From positions 1 to 64,000 of the forward strand of contig MEHQ01002851.1 in the NCBI GenBank assembly GCA_008828725.1: a stretch of DNA of 64,000 nucleotides. The letters run 5' to 3'. Positions 36,101 to 48,100 of this stretch are shown here, piece by piece. Below the pieces are notes generated by a model. That model was not told where the DNA came from. It worked only from the letters and a program-made list of their open reading frames with translations, and did no database searches. The position numbers and the translations under genes were made by a program. The DNA is from Saccharina japonica. Its lineage: Eukaryota; Sar; Phaeophyceae; Laminariales; Laminariaceae. Position 1 is the stretch's first letter. Every line of letters begins with the position of its first letter.

Positions 36101-39100
36101 TGTTGTGTTGCCTATCTGTGTCTGGGCTCTCCTGTGTGCTCATGATCAGCCCGTGAAAGCAGGGCAAACAACAGGACATTACGGTATTATTTACTGGCAC
36201 GTACGTACGAAACACGGCCTCATGCAGAAACCCCGGGAAATCGGCTTATCCACTCCCGCGGGAAAAAAAACTTCGAGCGCCCGCCACGCGAGCCACAGAG
36301 CTCGGATCGAGCCCAAACCTCGACCAATGTGTCCGGGCGGGCTTGCTGTGTCGGGGTACTTAGCGTTTTGCCGAAAAGTGCTCGTACGAAGAGAAAAGTT
36401 GCGAAAAGTGCGAAAATTTCACAAACATAACTATACATATATACATTTGAAAAAACTTGATTATAAAAAACTTGAGTAGCTGCGAGACGGAAATTTCCAT
36501 TTTTTCCTTTAAAACTCCTATTTTGCGAGCTTGGTGTGATACTTCGATCGCGCGTGCTACGTAGATATACGGGGTGTGCAGGTGTATATTGGTATTAAGA
36601 GTGGTCTACAAAACATGTGACAGTTTTTGAAAACGCAACGAGGTCGCTACCTATGCTACGTAAATAGCAATATATGAAAAACTGTGATTACCCTCCTAAT
36701 CCTGCGCTTGCTTGTTTTTGTTTTTGTTTTCCCCGGAACGAACGGAACCAACATCTGCATCATCCCCGCATGGGGTTTCCACTCCAGTCCGTCCTGGAGG
36801 CGATGCGCTCATCGGTGGGGTCCTCCAACTCCATCCGCCTGTCGAAGTGCCACGGCTATCTGGGAGAGTACATCTATCTCACGAGGGAGGTGCGTCGTCA
36901 CACGATCGACCAATCAAAACCCGCCAGAGTCTTGTCCGTATAGAGTATAGAGAGTACAGAGATGTCACCATGTCCGGAAATATAAGGATTGTTGGTAAAC
37001 TAATATCAAATATAAGTGTTTCTTATATTTAAAAAGACATATTACGGAGGACCATATAAAATAGGACCAAATATTGTTATTTTAATAGTAAAAACAGGTA
37101 AATATATGGTTTTTTGTGTATGCGGCAGGTCCTATTTACTATGGTCCCTCGTTATAGTGGTACGGTTTATCATGGTCCCTTGTTATTAGGGCCCACAAAC
37201 AATGCCACTGCTGTACACCCCCATTGAGCTGCAACCATTTGTTTTGGGACGTATAATACTACTTGAAAATCGTGTGGGACCCTTTGTTCAGTGTGTCTAG
37301 TAGTGCCGGTTGGGTAGTTAGTGCCGACTGCCCGCTACTGGTATGTGTACTCGTAGTGCCTGTGGAACCGCTTGGCACAGATGGGATTAACCGGTGTGGT
37401 ACGTCCAGTGTGCGGAGTAGTGCTGGTTGCCGCTATAGTGCCCGTATTGTTGGCGGGCGCATACCGGCACTATAACGGCAACCGGCACTACTGTAGTGTA
37501 GGGGTTAGACTAACCCCTTGGTAAAACGTGCGTGCAACGGACAGATCAGATAGATCCCCATTTTTGATGATCTAGATATTTCGGACCAGACATATCCCTG
37601 ATTTATATTGCCTGCATGATATAGTTCGTGTTAGCCGGGTGGGATCTGTATGATATGTATGATCGGTATGATCTGTATGATCTGTATGATCTGTATGATC
37701 TGTATGATCTGTACGATCTGTATGATCTGCACGATCTGTATGATCTGTACGATCTGTATGATCTGTATGATCTAGATCTTGCGTGTTTACCGGGTGGGAC
37801 CTGTATGATCCGGCCCTTGCACAAAATATCATAACGGCTAATAAATGTAGGATCTACTGTAGATGACCTGTACAGTAGTAGATCGTGATGTGTCCGATGT
37901 GGAAAAAACTAATTGAAAATAGTGTGGGTCGTTTTTGGGGTAAAATTGCTTGAAAATAGTGTGAGATTGTGGGGGTAAAACTACTTATTGGTGTGTGATA
38001 GTGGGGGTAAAACTACTTGGAATTATTGTGGGGTCGTTTTGGAGGTAGAACTACTTGGAATTTGTGTAGGGTCATTTTGAGTGTAAACAGCTTGGAATTT
38101 GTGTGGGATCGTTTTGGGGGTAAAACAATTTGGAATTAGTGTGGGGTCGTTTTTAGGGCAAAACTACTTGGAATCAGTGTCGTATCGTCTTGGGGTAAAA
38201 CTGCTTGGAATCAGGGTGAGATTGTTTTTGCACGAACTAAAAGGTTATCATACATCGGAGAACCGCAAAGACGCAGCGGGGAACCGCACAGTATATATTT
38301 TCGTATATTCTTACGAGTAGATCTGAAAAAATCCAAATCTAAAAACAGGAAAAAACAACAGGAAAAATTCAGCATATTCCTTGAACATTCCAGGAGAATT
38401 CCAGCGAATTCCAGGAAAACTCCTGCAGTTGTAAGTGGAAGGGTAAACCAACCCCTTCTTGTCCAGGAAAATTCCTAAAGATTTCCTGCAGTTGCAACAA
38501 AAAGGATTATAAACCATATCCCGGTATTTTTGACACCCCAGCTTGTCACCCGTTATAACAGAGGGAGATCGTACGATAATAATCCCAGGAGAAGTTCCAC
38601 GAAAAATCCAGGGAAAAATCCTTCACTTGTCCACGAACGAGTTAACCAACTCCGGCTTGTCACCTGTTTCAATGCAGCGAGAAATCGTATTATATTATTG
38701 CCTGGAATATTCCAGTAAAAATGCAAGAGATTCCAAGAAAATTCGTGAGATTCCAGAACATTTCCAGGAAAATTCCAGGAATATTTCTGAAATAATTCTG
38801 CATTTGTATACGTAGATACAGTAGATGAATGGTTTAATCAACCCAGAGGCTTGTCATGTGTTGTCGCCGTCTTGACTGGAACAGGTGAAGCGCGTGATTC
38901 AGGGAGAGGCAGCGGGCGACCTTGTGCTCGAGGAGGATTTGAAGACGGGTGGAGGCGGTATTCCTATGGGGCAGGAGGGAGCTGGCGCTGGACTGGATGG
39001 CCTCGAGGGGAAGAGGGGCAAGGGGCCCGGGCCATATGTGAGGGCAGCGGTGGGGGGGGGGGGGGGGGGGGGGGTGTACTCATGTCGTGCATGGCCTTAG

Positions 39101-42100
39101 TCTCGTGGCCATAGACCCTCACATCTCTATATACAACGGTAGGACGGTGGGGGTCAATGGTGGTGTTGTTGGTGTATTTTTGAGATGCCGAGACGTTGTT
39201 GTTTTTTGTTGTTGTTGATGGTGTAGGACGGTGGGGGTCAATGGTGGTGTTGTTGGTGTAATTTTGAGATGCCGAGACGTTGTTGTTTTTTGTTGTTGTT
39301 GATGGTGTTGTTTTTTTGTTATCGCGCGCCCCTACCCTCTCTTAGCCCGGCAGAAAAAACGGATTCGAGCCCCATTTTTACTGTTTCGTTTTTATTTTCG
39401 TCGTTGTTGTCCTTTGGCGGGAGACCATAGTAATGAGGACCCCACTACACGCACAAAAACCTATACTTACTGTACCTGGTACCAGGTATATTCCAGTAGT
39501 TTTACTATTAAACTACGATGTACATTTTGTCCCGATTACTATCATGTCCCTCCGAAACAATATTTGTAAAAAAATAAAAGTAAAAACAGCAGCTGTGACA
39601 GGGGCGTCCAGAAAAAAAGAGAAAACGACACACCACACCCCCAGAGGTCGGAATAGAAAACCGTTGCAACCGTTGTGATCACGTGATGAAATAAGAAAAT
39701 GGAAAATATATACATCCTTATTTTCATGTTTTTCACTTGGTTTTAGTAACCCCCCCCCCCCCCCTAACGAACAAAAAATTCTGTGAGATGTCGAAAAAAC
39801 AAATCGACCACCCTCGGCTGTGACGTCGAGGATTTCGTCGAAACGAGCGTACTTCCGGGCTTTGTATGTATGTCCTCATGCAAGTTTATGTCGGAAAGTT
39901 ATGCGGTCTGCTGTTGATGTATTGCCGGTGCGCTGGTATTTTTCTTCCTTGGTGGTTTTCCTAGCGAGTTGGCGATGAATTGCCGGTGTCATTGGTTTTG
40001 GTTGAACGCGTTACGTAGACGTATCAAAAGTCACCAGCCTGCCCAGCCAGACCATACCGGCCTCGACAATCGAACCACCCACACAGCCAAAGACCGAATG
40101 CAACCCAAACAAAACCAAACCCAAGCAAAACAAAAACAAAAACAAACTACAGTAAGCAATGGCGAGCGTATATCATATATGTTTTGTTTCGTCCCCGTCA
40201 TGACATGGATAGTTTTAGCACACGGGTTGTTTGGATAGTCTCCCTTGTATGCTGCCTGTTATAACATTGGATAACATCCCGGGGAGTTTCTTCCTATATA
40301 CGGGCCAGGATTGGTGGCGTTTTTTAGTTTTATTTTATTGCCGGCGATCCGAAATTAGGCCCTCAGAAATAGTCTAAGTGGTGCCGACGGCTGTTGTTAT
40401 GCTTCTTTCATAAACAAAATGCCTCCTTCATGAAAACCAAACCGAATGAAAACGAAACCAAAGCCAAAACGCTTCCTTTGGTTTCTAACCAAATTCAAAA
40501 TTCTCTTCTTTTTTGCGGTGGCGTTCGACACATGTTTCGTTGCCTTGGCACGCAGGGGACCGGGGATCTCGAAGAATCGAGTGCCATGTCACACATTTCA
40601 GTGGAATCGGCGAGAACCGGATCATGGTCTGGTTCGGTAGTTGGGGGCTTCGGGTTTGTAGACTACCCGGCAGGCATTCCTCAGAAACAGTGGGTGAGTC
40701 AGCGAAACGCTCGGGCGGTATATATGTGTAAACTGTAGTGTTTTTTTCGCGAGTTTTTTTTTGTTTCGTGTTTTCCGTTTTTGCTGTTTATTTTCGTTAG
40801 GTTTCCGTTTTTGTTTTTGTTTGCCTTTTTTTGTTTTTGTGATGTTCTGCGAAAATGGAAAAGTTGACGTCGATCCCACCCCTGAAAAATTGCGGTATTT
40901 GGACACGTTTGGCTGTACCCCGAAGTTTCCCAACAAGAGAACGTCGCCAAGATATCGCCGGCCAGTGCGTGGACGGCCCTTGCCCCTACAGAGGGAGAAA
41001 TATATCACGAATCAATCTACTGTGTTTTTATATATATATACGTGTATGTATGTGGAAGGAAAGGACCGTAGAGTAAGTGAGGGGTGGTAGCACCGACAGC
41101 GAGAGGCGTTCCGATTCTTCCTCCTAAAGAGATACTTCGTATTATACAAGCTCTGTGGTCACAAAACTATGACACAGAGATATGCGATATGTGTGTTCTT
41201 CACATAAAACCGTTATCTTACCCGTCGACATCCAGCACCTCCCAACCCAGTGTCCATGCCGGTTCTTCATCCTAGAGAGATCTTATACAAGCTCTGTGGT
41301 CACAAAACTATGACAGAGATATACTACATTGTACATGCAGCAAGGAGAGTAGACAGACGCAACGCCGTGCCATCGTACTGGATACGAAAGGGCTCTCGCC
41401 CCATAAACTATACATCTGAACAGAAGAAACCGTCGACAAGATACAAATGGATACATCGGGGGCGTTCCCCGTCGGTTGTCTAATTGCGCCGTTTTTATAA
41501 TTGCACCGCTTTTTCTAATTGCACCGCTTTTTCCTAGTTGCACCGCTTTTTCGTATTGCACCGCTGTTGCTAATTGCATCGCTGTTGCTAATTGCACCGC
41601 TTTGTTTCTGATTGCACCGCTTTTCTAATTACACCGCATTTTTAATTGCACCGATTTATCTAATTGCACCGCTTTTTGTAATTGCACCGCTTTTTTCTGA
41701 TTGCGCCGCTTTTTCTGATTTCGCCCGCTTTTTTTAGGGGCGGTTTCAAGACAGCACCGTCCGCTGGCTGATGCGCGGCACAAGCGGAGGCAGCGTTATC
41801 TCAGGCATACGGGAGAGTACCGGTGGCAGCGTTATCAGTGCCAGCACTTTCAGCTCGGCTGGGGGACGCGGGGGAGGCGGTAGGTCGCTGGTCTTGTCGA
41901 CCACCGGTTCTTCTGTGCACGCGGGCGGCATGGGAGGAGCGAGGGGGGGGGCTGGGGAGCCTTTGTCCCCGGGTACTGCGAGTGCGAGGGACGATGGTGA
42001 GATATATGTAAATATATATAAAATACCCGGGGTATTTACCCAGGTATTACCCTACAAAGAACTTCTGTAAGTTCTGTACGACATTTATGCCCGCACCCGG

Positions 42101-45100
42101 AACTTCTGTGAGTTATGTACGACATCTATACCCGTACCCGGAACTTCTGTGAGTTCTGTGCACCCCGTGCCGCAATACCCGGGATACGGGTACAATTATT
42201 TTATACCCGCACCGAATTTCTGTGAGTTCTGAAAGGCTCCCCTTGGGGATTGTGGCTGACTTGAAATCCCGGGGGTGTCAGGTGTCGCAAGCTGAAAAGG
42301 GAGTTCTAACACAGCAGGCGTTCGTTCCTTGAACCAGCTACTATTCGTCGTACGTACGTACGTAGCCACCGGGCAATAATAACATCAAACATCTCCTGAA
42401 AGCTAACAAATGAAAAAGACGAACGAGCCACCGGGCGAGTAACCGTGCCAAACCAGTTTAGGTAGTTCTATATCCCCCCTTGTATACTAGTATATATATA
42501 TGTATTTAGGCGTTTTTTATAGGGGTAGGTATCACTTTTTTTTCCTTTTGAGGCAAATACTTGTGTTTGACCGGGCTCCTTAACCCAATATGGTTGGAAC
42601 ACCTTTATTCAATTATGTTTTCACCCGCCATATACGAAATGCTCCCTAAAATCAAGACAAAACAAGAAAAACACACACACGCACCACACACACGCACGCA
42701 CACACGCACACGCCCAGCAGCTTTTGGTCGGCTTGGGGTTGGGTTGGGTTTGTTTAGTGCCTTCCACCAACCAACCCACACACGTTGACGACAGTTACTG
42801 CAACCGCTCTGCTGCTGGCGATTTCCTTGCGACACCTTATCACCCCTTTTTTGCTGTTTTTTTTTAAGTTTACAGTAGTACGTAGTAGTAGTAGCATCTG
42901 CCTCCGACGTAAAAAAGTAACCCTACTGTACTCTGAAAAATCTTCAGCCTGGCCCTGAACCTAACCCCTATCCCTGGCCCTGACCCCAACCCTGACCCTA
43001 ATCTTGACCCTAACCCCTGACCCTGACCGTGAAACTAACGCCAACCCCGGCCCTGACCCTAGCCCTAACCCCAACCCTTACACTGACTCTATCCCTGGCT
43101 CTGACCCTTAACCCCAACGACATGCTCCGGTAGAGGTGCTTTTTGCCTTACAAGGGTGGTCACTTGAGGATCGCTCTATACCTCACCCGAAGCCTGATTT
43201 TTGAGGAAAACAAAATTTTTATATACCCGATTGATAATCCCGTGGCCTCAAGTAGAAAGCGAAAAATAGGGCCTCAAGCACAAAGACCGACATTCCGGCG
43301 ATTTTGGGTTAAGGAGCCTTTCATAGGTCATTCAGAAAACGATTTCAGCCAAAAAAAGGTATACCTCCACCGCTATCGTAGCACGCGTCCAAGGACCCTA
43401 ACCTCAACCCTTCCCCTGACGCTAACGCTGACCCTGACCCTAAGCTGGCCCTAACCCTAAACTGACCCTAACCCTGGCCCTGACCCTAAACCTAACCCTC
43501 TCCCTGGCCCCAACCTTGGCCCTGCACCTATAACCCCAACCTTGGCCCTAGCCTTGCTCTTGGCTCTGACCCCTAACCTTGCCCTTGACTCTGACCCTGA
43601 CCCTGACCGCAATAGTGATCCTCACCCCGACCCTGACCCTGACACCAACCCTGGTCCTGACGCTGACCTTGACCCTGAACCTACCCCTGACCCTGAACCT
43701 TACCCTACCCCTGACCCTGGCCCTGGCCCTGACCTAACCCCAACCCTGGCCCTTGCCCTATAACTCGAACCCTGACCCTAACCTTGCCCCTGACCCTATC
43801 ACTGACGCTGACCCTGACCTCATCCCTAACCCGGGCCCCAACCCGAACCCTGACCCTGACCTTGCCCTTGACCCTGACGCTAACCCTGACCCCGGTCCTA
43901 AGCATGACGCTGATCCAAACGCTGACCCTGACCCTAACCTTATATCCCTGGCCCTGTCTCTGACCATAACCTCAACCCTTGCCCTCTCTCGGGCCCTATC
44001 CCTAACCCTACCCCTACCCTTGCCCTTGACCCTGACGCTAACCCTGACCCCGACCCTAACCCTGACGCTGATCCAGACGCTGACCCTAACCCTACCCCTA
44101 TCCCTGACCCTGGCCCTGACCCTAACCCCAACCCTTGCCCTATCCCGGCCCTAACCCGAACCCTACCCCTATCCTTGCCCTTGACCCTGACGCTAACCCT
44201 GACCCCGACCCTAACCCTGACGCTGATCCAGACGCTGATCCTGACCCAAACCCTATCCCTAGCCCTGGCCCTGACCCTAACCCCAGCCCTTGCCCTAACC
44301 CGCGCCCTATCCCGAACCCTTGCCCCATCCTTGGCCTTGCCCTTGACCCTGACCTTGGTCTTGGCCCTGACGCTGATCCAGACGTTGTGCACGCGAAGTG
44401 GCTGGAGCAGCTACGGGTGGTGTCGCAGAGGAACGAGCTCTCGTCGCTGAAAGAAAAGGAGATGGAGAAGGAGAGAGAGCGAGAAAAGGAGAAGGAGAAG
44501 CAGGAGAAGCAGGAGAAGCAGGAAAAGCAGGAGCTGGAAGCCTCGGGGGCGGAGAGGGAAGGGAAGGAGGGAGAACGGAAGGAAGGGGAGGGGGAGAAGG
44601 GTGGGAAGGAGGGAGGGGGAAGCGAAGGTGCTGCGGAGGTAACTTCGGAGGGGGGGGGGGCGGAACCTTCTGAGGGGTGATCCCTGCTCTTTTATTTTCG
44701 GGGGGGGTCCTGTCTTGGGGGGGGTTTTGTTTCTAGCGTGGGCATGTTAGCGCAGGCACGGGTGCCCCTCCCCCACGTCCTCCCCTCCCCCCCCACCCCC
44801 CCATTCCTCTTGCCCATATTTTGTGTCTGGTAGGGAGCAGCAGATGACGCTGCGGCAGAGAAGCCGGTACCGGTTTCCACGGACCCCGCGGAGGCATCCT
44901 TGGAAGAGGGGGCGGAATCGGCTGCCGGAGGGAGGCGTGCGGCAGGTACGAGCGACAACCCTAACCCCAACCCCGCAAATGTAGGGATGCGAGGGTCTAT
45001 GGCCATACGGCTATTGATAGAAGGCCATGCATGACATAAGCCCCCCCCCCTCTCCCCGCCTCCTTTCTCCTTCCGCTGCCCTGTGTCCCCGCCTGTGTTA

Positions 45101-48100
45101 TGCTCTATCCTGTGCCATTCCTGGTTACAGTGCTGACCGTCACGCCCTAACACTGGCCCTCTTGTGTGTCTTAACCCTAACGGTAGCCCTGACCGTGCAG
45201 TACCTTTGTCCGTGTTGGTACACCCGCGGGTTTCTGAGATGGGGAGGCTTTTGGGTTGGGCGGCGGGGAGTGGGGGTGAGGTGGTGGCTTATTTTGGCGA
45301 CCATGGCCGGGTCCGTGGTCGGCCGGGAGTGACCATGAGTCAGGCCATGGTCGCCCATAGCCGACCATAGTCGATCACGGACCCGGCCAAGGCCGACCGT
45401 GGCTTTGATCATGGTCGCGTCCATGGCCTGCCTCTTTTTTTTTGTTGCCTGGGATGTTGTGTCAAGGTGGGGACCAATGTAACAGACCAAATCCCTGTGG
45501 CCCTACCCTTATAACCCCAAGCCAGCCGTCCCGTGTCTATTTTTGTTTCTCTCTCTCTCTCCCTCTCTCTCATTCTCTCTCTCGTATTTTTGCTCGTGTA
45601 TTTGTTTTTTTGGTTTTGGTTCGTTCTGTGCCGGCTGCACAATCCCCTTCGCCCTGGCACCCCCCACCTCATCCCCCACCCAACCCAACCCGACCTAACC
45701 CAACCCAACCCAACCCAACCCAACCCAACCCAATACCACCCCACCCCACCTCAATCCATCCACTTTTCATGCGGTGCGCAGCGGAGAAGCCGTACACTGT
45801 GGTTTTCCACGGAAGGAGGCTGGGTATTCAGCTCCGGGAGCTGCACGAAATTCCGGTTGTGGGGGGGCTGCAGGGGTACGATCCGGACGGAACTGGGGAC
45901 ATCGGGGGAGAGCTTGGAGAGGTGCTGATGTTGCTGATTGATAGTTTGTTGTGACACGTGAATGCTCGCTCAGCCGTGGTTGTATTGCCGGTACCCCTGC
46001 AGGCACTGTTTCCCCCCGTCCCTCCCTCTCTCCCTCCCTCTCGCTGTCGCCCTTTCTCCCTCCCTTCCTCCCCTCCATACGTAGGGCTCTAGGTTGTATC
46101 TGCAATCCCATTTGTATTTATATTTGCGATCCCATTTGCATTTTCTATTTGTAATCCCATTTGTATTTTCTGTTTGTAATCCCATTTGGTGTTATATTTA
46201 CCATTTCATTTGTATTTTATTTGCAATCCCATTTGTATTATATTTGCAATCCCGTATGTGTTGTATTTACAACCCCCATGTATATTACTTTTCCTATCCC
46301 ATTTTGTGTTCCTTGCTTCGCGTGTTGTTGGGGGGTTTGCACAGGACGAGGAGGGCGAAGATGAGGGGGTGGAGGGGCTGCCCATCGAGGTGTGTTGTTC
46401 TTTCGCATTTGTTTTATAACCGTAGGTATGTATAGCCCTTTTTTCAAGGGAGTCATTTTCATACTCAGATGTTTTTTTTTCACACACTTCTATATTTATA
46501 GGTGCAAGTAACTTTGTTCCCCCAAAAAATTGGATACGTACAGTTCCGAAGGGTTAGATTGATGTCGGCGTGAGGCGTCCTTCACACCTTGAGCCTGGAG
46601 CCGTTCCTGTGTCGCCTTTCTATTGTCACGTGTACTCGTTTCGATTACGACGTACCTGGTATGATGCAGCGGCGGAGAACTCGCAAGGCTAAACGAATTT
46701 GCACGTACATTAAATACGGTTATAGTATGTATAGCAGGAGTTGATGTAGATATGTATGGCCTACATGGTACCAAATGGGATCGCAGAGGTGCCAGGTGGG
46801 CCTCCGGCGGCTCCTGGCTGACTGTATTCCTGCACCTTGTGGGTGGGATCAAGGTGCCTAATGGGATGGGCCCACTGCGGGGTCAATTTACCAAGTGATA
46901 ACAGGGTGCCAGGTGGCGCAAAAACAAGTGCAGATCCGAACACCCCAGCACGTACGTACCATTGTACGGGCCAGATGGCGCAAAAGTAAGTGCAGATCCG
47001 AACACCCCAGCACAGATCATACGTACCATTGTACGGCTGGTGGGTATGATGTGTGTAACCTACAGCAGCAGTAGCAGTGTATGCCGCTCTGCACGGACAT
47101 GTACGATAGAGGTACTAGAGGTAGAGGTATACCTTTTTTTGTCTCAAACGTTTTCTGAATGACGGGAGAGGGCTCCTTCACCCCTTAAGAACCGGTCCCA
47201 CGAACTTGGGGCCAAACTACTTGGAATTAGTGTGGGACATTTTTTCAGTTCTAAATGGGTTAACCACAAAATCGGTCAGAATTTCATTCGTGCCTATGAT
47301 ATGGTGCATTTTTTTTTCCGTTCTATACCTTTTGTGTCATGGGATTTGTTCGTCGCCGCCGCAGCTCTTTTTGTTTTCCTCCAGAAGCAGCTTTTGGGCG
47401 GCGTGAGGTCTAGAGCTCCTATACTATAATCAAGATAATCAAGTGACCATACCACCCTCCGAAAATGTCCTGTACGCAGGTGCACCTCTGTCTCATAGCA
47501 CGCGTCGAAGCGTTGGTTTATAAACCCGAAGACCATTAACCCCATTCAGAACTGGAAACAATATGATATTCCACGCTAATTCCGAGGAAGTTTGTCGCCA
47601 AAACACGTGGGACCAGTTCTTAAGGCGGTTAACGTTCCCTTGCATTTCCGCGTGGAGAGTGGTGGTACGCAATTGTTTTGTTTTTGTATTTTTTAGACTA
47701 TTACGGAAGACCATAGTAAATAGGACCACATTTTGATCGTAAAAACAGGTAGATATATAGGTTTTTCTGTGTACCGTGGGTCCTATTTACTATGGTCCCC
47801 CATAATAGACTACTCGTACAGCAGTACCGGTAAAAACCTTAACCTTCATTGCCAGCAGGACTCTTTTATGGATCAAACGTTAGACGCATGCTACGGTAGA
47901 GGTTGCGCCGTTTTTTTTTTTCCTGAGCGTGGTCACTTGAGGAGCTCTAGCTCTACTATACCTCTCACACCCCCAAAAAAAAAAACTGATTTCGGAGGAA
48001 AACAAAAAATGCTATATACGTACAAACCCTTGACATACCCGATGATAATTCCCATGTCATGCCCCAAGTATATAACGAAATACGAGAACGACAGCAAACA

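Noticed and set aside
42953-44380. True chromosome end
   Set aside because: The repeat is degenerate, interstitial, and exons of one gene continue on both sides.
43540-44390. Long frames with PDPNPDPD or LTLTLTL repeats on both strands
   Set aside because: They follow from the CCCTGA/CCCTAA period, are open in several frames at once, and have no start or domain support.
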